This document shows, piece after piece, positions 53,645 to 64,000 of a stretch of DNA of 64,000 nucleotides. Every line of letters begins with the position of its first letter. Within the stretch, counting starts at the first letter, position 1. The stretch comes from Cephalotus follicularis (taxonomy: Eukaryota > Streptophyta > Magnoliopsida > Oxalidales > Cephalotaceae), in contig BDDD01000123.1 in the NCBI GenBank assembly GCA_001972305.1, positions 593,182-657,181 of the forward strand, read 5' to 3'. A model generated the notes under the pieces. It saw nothing but the letters and a program-made list of their open reading frames with translations. It did no database searches and had not been told where the DNA came from. A program made the position numbers and the translations under genes.

Positions 53645-55068
53645 GGTATACCTAATAATCTCTATACCTTTTTTTTTTTTGGGACGAATAATCTCTATAT
53701 CAAAAACTCAAACTATATATTATATGTTTATCCAACTAACTTCTTTGTTGTCTAGCTGGTTTCATTAAACTAAAGTACTATTTACTTTTTAGCAGTAGGA
53801 CACCACCAACTTAACCTAGGTAGTAAGTTACATCGTCATCCTATCAATGATTCAAATTCTATATGTATATATATATATATGTTCTCCTTCAAGTGGAAAA
53901 GTTCTTGCTTGTGGGAACATTCCACCTATACGCTATATAACATTCCACCTGTCGTCTATATAATTAAAGTATTTCGGGGAGTCTTTAAGTGAATGAAAAG
54001 GACAGATAGGACCAAAGAATAATATTTTAAGTAAACTATACTTTATTCTCTCAGTTTTTGTGTCAAAAACAATTTTTTAATTAGTCTTTTTTAACATTTA
54101 ATAATAAAGACACATTAATTCATAATTAAGAGTGTTGATCAAACACTTTATTCTTTATATCATTTGATTTTTTAATTCTGTTTACTGATAATAATCAATA
54201 TGTCATTTATCATAATAGAAGAACTAAAGTACCTTTGATATCAAACCTCAATGATTAAATTGTATTTTACTTAAATATTTTTCTTTAATTAGGCTTGGAT
54301 ATTTAAAAGAGATTAATAAAAAAAATTCTTGAAAGTTTATGTTTGTCATGAAACGAAAAGAAAACAAGAAAAATAACTCTTTACAAAAAAAAAAATCCTT
54401 ATTGTAGTATATATGTTTTCTTTTTTAAATCATGCATCCATTTTTGTGATGATGATATAAACCATGAAAACACTTAGGTTTATCTTTTCAATTTTCTCTT
54501 CCATTCAGTGTGGTTTGCAAATAGTTTTCAAAAGTTAATGAGACACTTGACTAAATTCTTCCCACGTGTATTTGCCATGCACAGCCGACAAAAATTAATA
54601 AGTTATTATAATTTTTTATACAGCAGTGTAAAATATTTTCAAGATTTTCATACGTAGTGAAGAGAGAATTTTATCCCTATCGGTAGATTACATATCTCTG
54701 AGGAATAAAATTATCGTTTAACATTATATTATAGAACGCTATGCAGAGCAAGAATTTTTACCTTTTAAACCATCCCAAAAACATATTTTCTAATTGTACT
54801 ACCAAGTAATTAAACCCTATAACGGTTACGACGAATTAGTCTTTTAAGTATATATCATCTCTAATTAATAACATATACTAAAATTTTTGAATGTCACGTT
54901 ATCTTACATCATTCAATGAAATGTATTCATTTTAAGGCACATAGAGACAAAATATATTGCCATAATCTTACACCATTCAAAGTAGTATTGAGTGATGTAA
55001 TATAGGATGACAAATTAAAAAATTTACCATCATGTAACAATTTATCATGACTCATATATACATATAAA
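53645..55068 (-). promoter_or_regulatory. ALDH3 upstream region with candidate TATA box
   Basis: On the minus strand a TATA-like CATATAATATATAG lies at 53713-53726, about 70-80 nt before the ATG. Between them a 13-bp direct repeat (AATAATCTCTATA, 53654-53666 and 53687-53699) flanks a short poly-T stretch. The remainder is AT-rich with no repeat I can name. Promoter assignment is by position and sequence only. Confidence 0.4.
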
Positions 55069-55458
55069 GAATATCTATTATGGGGTGACACTGCTCCTAA
55101 CTTAGATTCAGTGTTATCCTAATTACCGTAATTATGAGTAGTATTTTTCAATTTCAATCGTTTGATTTGATATTCTATTAATATAGATTACTCATGCAAA
55201 TTTTTAAGTTAATCAGATATCTGTAGATATTTGAATATGATAATATTTTATTGTTTATGAGTAACTCATAGAATGTTTAAACTTTTCATATGGAAATGAA
55301 ATAGTTAGAAATATTCAATTGACTTGAAAATTTGTATGCATGAGACAAATAGATCATCAAATATATCGGTTGGATTTGAAAAATACTATTCACAAGTACG
55401 GTAATTAGAGTGACATTGTACCTAAGTTAGACGCAGTATCATCCCATAATAGATATTC
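55069..55458. mobile_element. foldback MITE, 390 bp
   Basis: Nearly the whole element is an inverted repeat. The left arm starts GAATATCTATTATGGGGTGA and the right arm ends in its reverse complement form (TCATCCCATAATAGATATTC). Arms of at least 90 bp agree well, and similarity continues inward. It lies about 1.4 kb upstream of the ALDH3 ATG. Confidence 0.8.
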
Positions 55459-55558
55459 CTATATATACATATATGAAAAAAGTGAATGTGTTTGACCACC
55501 TTAAATGCTAGATCAGGCTTAGGTGTTGGATCACCTGAAAACAACATGCTTACGAATT

Positions 55559-55824
55559 ATATTTTACAAATTCGACCGTTGGGTTTGATAATCCATATAC
55601 GTAGATTATATCTACAAGTTTTCAAGTCAATTGAATAATTCTAACTATTTCGTTTTCATGTAACAATCTGGACAGTTATAACTAGATATGAGAAAAAATT
55701 GGCATAACCGTTAAAATTGTTATATGACAATGAAATCGTTAGAGAATTTTAATTATATTCAAAATTGATATGCATGATCTACACAAATAGATTTTTACAT
55801 AGAACAGTCGAATTTGTAAAATAT
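55559..55824. mobile_element. second foldback MITE, interrupted by CACTA
   Basis: An inverted repeat from ATATTTTACAAATTCGACCG to CGAATTTGTAAAATAT, whose interior phrases ('ttctaactatttcgttttcat' and reverse) match the family of the first foldback. Its right arm ends exactly where the CACTA derivative begins (55825). Confidence 0.7.
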
Positions 55825-58035
55825 CACTACAAAAAAACACTCAACGGTGAGGGCATATCCCCTCGCTAAGCCCTCACCGTTAAGTTAATGGCGAGGGCAT
55901 AGCGAGGGTAAGTCGCATTCGCAGTTGCTCTCCACGCAATCATTTGAGCGAGGGTATGGCGAGGGTGGCCTCCCCTCGTCGTTGAGTGCCCTCGCCATGA
56001 GCGAAGGCATGGCAAGGGTTAACACCCTCTCAGGTTGATCCCTTCACTCTGCCCTCGCCATGACGAGGGTGAGTGCCCTCGCCATGTCAAATTCTGCAAT
56101 ATTGCGAGGGCATGGCAAGGGTAACTCCCCTCGCCATGTCCTCGCCATTCTGCAGATATTGCTGATGTGAACATCAGCAGGATCTATTCCCCATCCAAGA
56201 AAAACCTGTAATTTATTTTTCAGCAGCCACAATAACAGTTCATATTTTAATTGTCCTATATACTCAATCCATAAATGCTTAATAAAACATTTAATTCGCA
56301 TTGAAGTAACAAAACAATACAACTGATTGCGGATGTTTTATCTGATTGAAGTAACAAAACATTTAATTCACCGTCAACTGGGTGTACCATTCCCACTTCA
56401 TCATCGTCGTTATCCTTCATTTTCTTACTATGCCACTCGTATCAGCAAATGTTTTATCTGATTGAAACAACCTCTGAAGTCTTCGTGAAACTGGAATGTG
56501 ACGCAAAACCTTGTAAGATACCTATTTCTTTCTCTTTCCCCTACCGCTAGATTTGAATTTAAGATGATTACATGTTGGACACTATGTAGCACACTTGTGC
56601 TCCTCGTAATACAACATATAATCATTGACAAATGTATCTATCTTTTTGTACCATAATCCCAATGTCTTCAAATATGTTCCAGTTTGTAATAAGACTCCAA
56701 CAACTTCTCATCCTCAGGCATTCGTCTCTTAACGATCTGAAAAATTTCCTCGGTCCCTTCGTTACGAATCTCATACTTGGACTTGACATTCATGAGTCGC
56801 GTAATCATAGACAGCTTGGTATGTTTTTTATAGCCATTCCACAACGGTTCATCCGTATCCTTAAGCATGTCATAGAACTTCTTTGCACTGGGATTGGGAA
56901 GTTCATCGGTCGGCTCTTCATCTTCACGAGTATCAAACTCGAACCCCCCGGCATCCATTACGAGATCAACAAAAGAATTGCTCAGACCCGAGGGGTCTGG
57001 CCAGCTCGACGACATTCCCTCCTTTCTCCATGTTGATCCCACAATGTGTAATCGATGGTGAAACCATTCTTCAACAAATGTAACCGCACTTCAGATAGAG
57101 TTTCAAATGCCTTTAACTTGCAACAGTTGCAAGGACATTTTATCTTACTATTCCAGACAAACTCTTCGTTTGATAATGCAAAATCTAGGAAACTGAGCAC
57201 ACCCATGTTAAATTCCTCCGTTACAAACCCCTGGACAACCTGCCTACGCATCCAACTCCTATCCACAAACATTTTTTCTACATGTAGGGTAGAAGATTGC
57301 TAGATTCAAGTATTCTTTTTTGAAAATGCATTCTCCAAAGTGTATCTCAGTACCTAACTCTAAAAGGTATGGCTTTATCCCATTCCCGACTATGTACCAC
57401 CACTAATATCGTTATCTCACGTGCATAGTTCACTCATAGAAAATTTCGGCAGCATCTTCCCACGGTTTCTCAAATGCACGAATTAAACTGAATTAATCGG
57501 TTTAATTATGCATATGAGGAACATGTTTAAGGAGTGTAACCAAAACTTTCGTGAAAAAAACTATGTATGCAAAATAACGATATATCATATAGTAGATCTA
57601 CGTATGCGAGAACTGTCCGAATTAGATAATTCATGATTCACCCTTATTGAACGAATCATGAATGAGAATCTAAGGAGGAAAGTCAAATTTGTATGTAACT
57701 GAACTTTATAATAAATTTCAACCCTAAACCAATGCAAACTTATATTTTAAGTGGGATTGAATCTTATGGATTCTGATCCTCGGATTAGGCTCCAAATCAA
57801 TTTTTTTCATCCCATTACATTCTATAAAAAATTAAGCCAAATTACCCTTACTAACATAATCAAATGTCCCATATTAACTCACTTGTAATAAGTTTATGTT
57901 CAAAACTTACACTCTATAACAAAAACAATCACGTTGGTTTTCAAATTACAAATCTCTTCACATAAGTCATTAACATCAGCAAATTGAACACTAATACAGT
58001 TTATATTATATATATATAAACTGTTTTTTGTAGTG
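55825..58035 (-). mobile_element. CACTA deletion derivative, same family as 38492-52011
   Basis: Ends CACTACAAAAAAACACTC (55825) and, reversed, CACTACAAAAAACAG (58035). Flanking triplets are TAT and TAG, so the duplication is imperfect. Subterminal GCGAGGGCA repeats at 55848-56150 and a conserved strip (56170-56310, reverse of 51545-51660) match the larger element. It keeps only the front of the transposase gene and lacks the second gene, so it would depend on an autonomous relative. Confidence 0.88.
56370..57272 (-). pseudogene. N-terminal TNP2-like transposase remnant in CACTA derivative
   Basis: Starts MFVDRSWMRRQVVQGF with KIKCPCNCCKLKAF, LLKNGFTIDYTLWDQHGE, then, after a frame change near 57000, SNSFVDLVMDAGGFEF, ITRLMNVKSKYE and MPEDEKLLESYYKL, fading out at about 56370. 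It is clearly similar to 39573-40500. Frame changes and stops break it, and everything after the first third of tnp2 is gone. Confidence 0.82.
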
Positions 58036-58204
58036 TAGGTGTGAGAATCTTCGGTAGTGTAGTTTCCTAGCGCCTAATACAAAACCTACATCAATAATAC
58101 AGGGGTGAGAATGTGTATCTAACAGGACCTGAAGGCAGTGTAATTGAATTATAATTGTTATACAAATCCTCACAACAAAAACTGTTTATATATATGTTAT
58201 TTAT
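58036..58204. other. spacer between CACTA derivative and viral fossil
   Basis: AT-rich, with no recognisable feature. Confidence 0.3.
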
Positions 58205-61200
58205 AATCGACGGTTAATCAGGATATACTGTCCAAGAAATTACTAATCAATTAACCGCTACAAAAATTGATCCATTAAAAATTGAATTATTAACTTCATA
58301 TTATTACAGACTAACTTATCCAGATTTACAAATTGAAGAAAGAGGAAAATTTACTCAAGCTTCATATCAAAGTGGAACCATTTACGAATGGAACATTGAT
58401 GATATGAATGAGTATCATATTATTAACAAATTATAAGAAATGACTATGGTAAGTAATGCTCATAAAATTAAAAACAATTCAGATAAAACTGTGGTAAATC
58501 TTTTAATTGCTGGATTCACTGGACAGTTAAAGGTTGGTGGGATAATGCTCTTAATTTTGTTTATCTGTTACTGATGTCAAAAAACTAAAAGATAATCATA
58601 TACCAAAAACTCAAGATGAAAATCAAACAATTTGTATGATTAATACTAATAAACAAAAAGAATCTAGTTTACTATTGTAATTAGTTGATAAAATTGATGA
58701 TCCAGAATTAAAAAGAGAATATTTATTAAAACTAAAAGATTTAATATCAAATGAACTTACAACGTCAACTAATCAACCATACACGTTACAAAAAATATTT
58801 CAAAAATTTAATAATCCACTACCACAAAATTTAACGTTACAAGATTTGCAAAAAGAAATTAAAGATACTAAACAAGAATTACAAAAATTCAAACAGAAAA
58901 CAAAGAAACAAATAATACACTTAGAACAATTATTATCACAAAATCATTCGTCTTCCTCTTCTGACAAAAAGCCTGACCCTATTGATACAGAAATCCAAGA
59001 AGAAACATCAACCAAATTTATCAATTTAATAGAAAGAATAACTTATCAAAAATGGCACATTAATATTACTATTGTAATTCAATATTGTTTTAAATTTTAA
59101 ACAATTGCCCTAATAGATTCAGGCGCACAAATGGATTGTATTCAAGAAGGGTTAATCCCAATAAGATTCTTTGAAAAAACTAAACAAAGATTATCCACAG
59201 CTAATGGTGAAAACCTTAGTGTTAAATTTAAAATTTCAGATGTCCATATCTGTAATAAAAGTATCTGCATCAAACAAACATTCATCTCAGTCAAAAATTT
59301 TGACATAGGAATAATCCTAGGTCAACCATTTCTAGAAATTATTAAATCATTCAAGGTAAAAACGGAAGGAATTACAACAAAAATATTTCAAAGAAAACTT
59401 TTATTTGCTTTTAGCGAAAAACCTATTACTAACGAAATTAACCTTTTAAAAACATTATCCATGTTCAAAGAACATTCAATAAATTTAATAAAAACAAAAG
59501 AAAATCATTTGTATTTTATGAAACAAGAAATATCAAATAAAAAACTTGAAGAACAATTACAAACTTCACGAATTCAAGAAAAAATTATTTCATTAAAAAA
59601 TAACATAACCAATAATCTTTGTTCAGATCTTTCTGATGCTTTTTGGCGCTAAAAACGTCATGTGGTGTCCTTACCATATGAAAAAGATTTCTCTGAACGA
59701 AACATTCCTACTAAACCAAGACCAATTTAAATAACACATGAATTAATGGAACATTGTAAAAAAGAAATTCAAGAATTATTGAATAAAAAATTAATCAGGT
59801 ATAGCAAGTCTCTCTAGAGTTGTGCAGCTTTTTATGTCAATAAAAATTCATAAATTGAACGAGGAACACCAGGATTAGTCATAATTATAAACCATTAAAC
59901 ACTGCTTTACAATGATTAGACATCCCATTCCTAACAAAAAAGATTTGTTAAAAAGATTAACTGAAGCAAAAGTATTTTCAAAATTGATTTAATATCAGGA
60001 TTCTGGCAAATACAAATTCAAGAAAGTGTTAGATACAAAACTGCTTTTACTACCCCCTTTGGCCATTACGAGTGGAATGTCATGCCATTCGGTTTAAAAA
60101 ATACCCCCAGTGAATTCCAAAAAATTATGAATGACATATTCAATCTATTTTCATCATTTTCAATTATATATATTGATGATATTTTAATATTTTTAAATTC
60201 TATAGAATAACATTTTAAACATTTATATACATTTTACAAAATTATTCAAACAAATGGTCTATTATTATCAAAAACCAAATTAGAATCATTCATTACACAC
60301 ATTAGATTTCTTGGTCACAATATAAATCAAGGAACCATTACACCCATTCAAAGATCTATTTTATTTGCTGAAAAATTTCCAGACATTATTTTAGATAAAA
60401 AAACAATTACAAAGATTTATAGGAAGTTTAAATTACATTAGAGATTTTATTCTAAACCTCCAAGATTTATGTACCCCATTATACCAAAGATTAAGAAAAA
60501 CTCATCCTCCTTAGACAGACAAACACACTCAATTGACAAAACAAATAAAAATTTATACTAAAGAAATTCTTTGTTTACATTTAGTATCTCCATTAACATT
60601 TAAAATTGTTGAAACCGATGCCTCAGATATAGGATACGGTGGAATATTAAAACAATTGGTAAACAATAAAGAACAATTAGTACAATATACTAGTGGAACT
60701 TGGAATAATGCGCAGAAGAATTATGCTACTGTCAATAAAGAAAATTTAACCATTTTATTATGTATTAAAAAATTTCAAGGTTGTATTATGTATTAAAAAA
60801 TTTCAAGGTGACCTTTTAAATAAAAAATTTATGATTCGGGTTGATTGTGCTGCATCCAATTCCATTTTAAATAAAGACGTAAAAAATCTAACATCAAAAC
60901 AAATATTTGCACGATGCCAAAGAATTTTATCCAGTTTTGATTTTACTATTGAACATATTAAAGGAGATTCTAATTCACTTCATGACTATTTAACTCGAGA
61001 ATTTTTGCAGGGTTCAAGATAATGGATCTATCATACTCTCAAGTTTCAGAAATCAATACCCTGTCTCCCACTCAGACAGAAACAAAACATTCGACAAACA
61101 AACATTTGAAAGAAAAAAATACTATCTCCCACTGAGATAGAAATAAGAAATTCGAGAGCATTTTTCTTTCCAAACATTATTTTCAAAACATTAAGAGAAT

Positions 61201-62085
61201 ATAATCTTAATGGAGTAATAGAAAACATTCAAAAAAATAAGATGCCAAAATCTCCTTAACAATTTCCAGTTAATCCAAGAATTTTTTAAACACATTATTT
61301 CAAATCATGAACAATTCCTTTATATTTTTACAGAACATCTTTCTTATTACACTCCAAAAATCCAACAAAAACAGTGCCCAAAAATTCTAGAAACTTGTAC
61401 AAAAGTACCACTAGAATACTATTCATGCACCTGTCATCTAGTATATACCATTTACAATGCCTATTGGGATCTCTTTGGACAAACATAATACATTTTCAAA
61501 AAGCAAAAATTTACCCCACAATTTCTCATGGATCATAGAATGCTTTACCAAGCAATTTTTACTAGACCCGAACAATTTTTTCTTTTAGGAAGAAAACTAG
61601 CACTTGTTGGGATTGATCTCATTATGAATTGCGGATACCACATCATCCAAGCAAAAATGAAATCCACCACACCAGAATTTATTCATGAACTAGAACCCGC
61701 TAAACATTTAATCCAAGTAAATGGGTTATTTACAAGACCTATTCTCAAATCAGTATGACAATGCGATTGTTCTATTCCCCTAAAAGAACAAATTTGACAT
61801 TGTAAAGCTAAAACCATTGCAGAAAACTGGGATTTTGATAGCATCTCATACAATTCTAGATTAATTACTGAAGACTGCATCCAAAAAATTTATTCATGCC
61901 AATCATTAACACATGTTTGCTTCGAAACACAAACTCATTCCACTACTTTAGTAGATTATTAAGAAAAACAATTAATCGAAACCGAAATCATTCTCAATAA
62001 TGAAGGAAGATATATTTCGCAGAAGAAAATATCTGAAGACTTTAAAAGACAAAACACCATTTAAGAAAATCAATCATCATTGTTG
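58205..62085 (+). mobile_element. endogenous caulimovirus-like fossil (Caulimoviridae, florendovirus-like)
   Basis: Parts in order: a coat-protein-like stretch (58205-58560; IYEWNID, then LIAGFTGQLK); a Lys-rich, coiled region (58830-58990); aspartic protease (59101-59380; LIDSGAQMDC, then IILGQPF); reverse transcriptase (59690-60440, with YIDDI); RNase H (60600-61020; VETDASDIGYG, then LTREFLQG). No integrase and no LTRs follow, which points to a pararetrovirus rather than a retrotransposon. A further coding-like stretch at 61250-61960 may be the second ORF that florendoviruses carry. The movement-protein part is absent at the left. It is broken, with about ten or more interruptions, and looks old. 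Confidence 0.8.
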
Positions 62086-62088
62086 ACA

Positions 62089-62640
62089 TTTATGTCTCAA
62101 TCCTAAGTTTTGATGATAACATATTTGTGTTTAACAAAGTTTCTTGATGTGCAAGAAAGCCATGAAGTGAGCAAAACAGCAAAAGAATTCTGCAGATACA
62201 GGTCAAAGCGTCGATGCCCAAGGTTAAAGCGTCAGCGCTTTGAGAGGCAGTCGAGACAAGAACAAAGCGTCTACCGGTGAAGCACTTGGAGAAGTGGAAG
62301 AAATAGCCAAACCGTTGATGCCCAGATTTCAAGCGTCTGCGCTTTGGGTACGAAGCATCTGCTCTTTGTGCAAAGCGTCTGCCGTCAAAACCAGTGAGCC
62401 CAATTAGAATTAAAACTGGCCCAAGCGTCGACGCCCAACCTTAAGCGTCAGCGCTTTGAGCTGCCGGTCGACCCTTGAAGAAAGAACGCCTGCGCTTTGA
62501 CATGATAATTCAAATTTGGAATCCCTAATGGTCACATAAGCGTCGGCGCTTTAAAGGTAACAGTCGACGCTTTGGTCGGCTGGAACAGTTTCTGACAGAG
62601 TTTTAGTGGACATTCCATTATGGAACTAATCCCAAAACAT
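62089..62640 (+). mobile_element. LTR-like segment with GTCGACG-core repeats
   Basis: Begins TGTTGACATTTATGTC with the phrase 'cctaagttttgatgataacat', which recalls the LTR start of SIRE/Maximus-type copia elements. 62205-62580 contains about ten motifs of the type AAAGCGTCGATGCC, AAGCGTCAGCGCTTTG and AAGCGTCGACGCC. The segment leads into the ORF at 62654 rather than into a primer-binding site, so the element is rearranged or of an unusual type. Confidence 0.45.
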
Positions 62641-62653
62641 TCCCAACGGATCT

Positions 62654-63118
62654 ATGAGGCATCTTATGCATTTTGAAATTGAGCTAGAGGAGGAAGTGCA
62701 TCATGCTCTTCAAAGGGCTGACACTCTAGGAAAAGGGACACTTGGAAGAATGGGCTTTAAAAGACACAAAAGGCTTGGGACATGGATTCCAAGAAATGAA
62801 GATTCTAACAGAATAGATGACGAAGATGAAGGCGATGAAGAAGGTGAAGAAGTACAAGGTCCAGAGGAAATAGCTCCTGAAATTGCGAGTAGTCCTACTA
62901 ATTTGTTTACTTCTAGTCATTTTGAACAGCTTATGCAAGCAATTCAAGGCCTTGAAACCAATCAACGAGATATGGCAAAAGATATCAAAAGTATTAAAAG
63001 TAGACAAATTAGACTAGAAAGAAAGTTGTTTGAACAAGGACTTATAGGAGATGACATCGAAGATCACAATACCGATATTGAAGATCTAGCGGATGACGAT
63101 GATCAGATGGGAGATTGA
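62654..63118 (+). CDS. acidic coiled-coil ORF of a plant transposon (C-terminal part)
   Basis: 154 codons. LGKGTLGRMGFKRHKRLGTWI (split here by phrase) resembles the 'RMGF....W' end of the 'putative plant transposon protein' domain found in large copia-like and related elements. It is followed by a strongly acidic linker (residues 55-75), a likely coiled coil (FEQLMQAIQGLETNQRDMA, residues 89-107, then about 20 more) and an acidic tail. The true N-terminus is probably missing, because the domain would normally extend upstream. After the stop come 110 bp and then AAAAAAAGGGGGAGAAG (63233-63249), a polypurine tract like those of SIRE-type elements. Function unknown; not a host gene. Confidence 0.5.
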   Translation: MRHLMHFEIELEEEVHHALQRADTLGKGTLGRMGFKRHKRLGTWIPRNEDSNRIDDEDEGDEEGEEVQGPEEIAPEIASSPTNLFTSSHFEQLMQAIQGLETNQRDMAKDIKSIKSRQIRLERKLFEQGLIGDDIEDHNTDIEDLADDDDQMGD

Positions 63119-63224
63119 CATTTTTTTTTAGTAGAATTACTTGTTTAAATGATGAATGTTGTCTACATGTTGGATGATCTTTATTTAATTATGTATTACT
63201 CTCTTTATATTTGATTTCCTTTTG

Positions 63225-64000
63225 ATGATAACAAAAAAAGGGGGAGAAGCCATCATATTGCTGCTGCTATTTTTGCAGTTGCATTTGCTGTTGCTATTAT
63301 GCTGTGTAGTGTGCATTTGCAAGGTTGCAGTTGTTGCTATTATGCTGTGTAGCATTTGCAAGGTTGCAGTTGTTGCTATTATGCTGTGTAGTGTGCATTG
63401 CATATTTTTGCAAGGTTGCAGTTGTTGCAGCTGCTTGCAGGGCATATTTTTATCATTGTGCTGCTATGTTATTGCTATGTTAGTGCTGTGCTGATGTGTT
63501 GCAGGGCATATTTTGAGTTCATATTGTTGCTGTGTTATTGCTGTTTTTGGAGGACATTAGCACATTTTGCAGGCTTGAGATGCAGGCTTTATATTCTTGC
63601 ACACATTTTGCAGGCTTGAGATGCAGGCTTGATATTCTTGCACACATGTTGTTGGATTTTGAGATATTGCAGTGCATTTTGAGATTTTTGCAGGTTATTG
63701 TTAGTTATTGCAGGGCTGCCGTTTCTATGAAGGCTGTGGATTGTTAGTCATATTGAAATTTAGCAGGTTGAAGGCTATATATTATTAGTTATATTGACAC
63801 TGGTATTTTACTGATACATTTTGCATCTAGCAGCTGCTATTAATCAGCATTCTACAGGGCTTGGTGCATTTTGGTAGTATGCAGAGTTGTTGATAATACA
63901 AGCTGGTGTTTTGCTGTGCAGCATAAGTGTTGGTAGCAAGCACATTTGCATTTTGTTGCATATTTGTTTTTTGCTGTGCATTCTGGTGTTATTACTATGC
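63225..64000. repeat. low-complexity TTGCAG/TTGCTG region after polypurine tract
   Basis: A T/G-rich stretch built from TTGCAGG, TTGCTGTG, GTGCATTT and ATTGCTATT words. It includes a local direct repeat (CATTTGCAAGGTTGCAGTTG near 63316 and again near 63352, and a related one near 63409) and a 40-bp repeat (ACACATTTTGCAGGCTTGAG at 63549 and 63600). It probably precedes an LTR beyond the window. Open frames here are by-products. Confidence 0.55.

Noticed and set aside
63222-63747. Cys/Leu-rich open frames on plus
   Set aside because: Low-complexity TTGCTG/TTGCAG sequence gives open frames by composition.

Overview
The window looks like nuclear DNA of a eudicot plant. It is AT-rich and packed with nested plant-type LTR retrotransposons, CACTA DNA transposons, foldback MITEs and one endogenous caulimovirus-like fossil. 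Only one host gene can be supported: a split aldehyde dehydrogenase gene of family 3 (ALDH3) on the minus strand. No tRNA, rRNA, prokaryotic gene or CRISPR array was seen.

Layout. 1-8528: decayed remains of a Ty3/gypsy element (A), cut by a 4.0-kb solo LTR in minus orientation (2374-6380, 5-bp target duplication AGGGG). 8529-16697: a chromovirus-type Ty3/gypsy element (B) with a full 5' LTR, gag-pol remnants and a shortened 3' LTR. 16698-20411: a mosaic of minus-strand LTR fragments, including an inverted copy of the B LTR. About 21400-23415: another LTR remnant (E). 23416-24383: no recognisable content. 24384-24603: a probable MITE.

25120-53644: the ALDH3 gene. Ten exons with plausible GT/AG borders and consistent phases add up to 1461 nt, a 486-residue protein with the expected catalytic Glu and Cys. 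The gene covers 28.5 kb because two introns are swollen. Intron 4 (9.5 kb) holds a truncated Ty1/copia copy, which itself contains a 2.9-kb solo LTR and a SINE-like repeat; the intron also holds the tail of a CACTA-type element. Intron 1 (16 kb) holds a 13.5-kb CACTA transposon (38492-52011) with TNP2-like and TNPA-like remnants, and inside that an 8.85-kb LTR element (F, 41202-50051, duplication TATTA).

53645-64000: gene upstream region, two foldback MITEs (55069-55824), a deletion derivative of the same CACTA family (55825-58035, minus), a caulimovirus-like fossil (about 58205-62085), and the edge of a further element with a coiled-coil, acidic ORF (62654-63118) and low-complexity sequence to the end.

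The most unusual pattern is a cluster of short palindromic repeats with TCGA/ATCGAT/GTCGAC cores (type AAAGACATCGATGTCTTT). It recurs in every B-family LTR copy, in LTR E, and as a variant (AAGCGTCGACGC...) in the repeat at 62200-62580.
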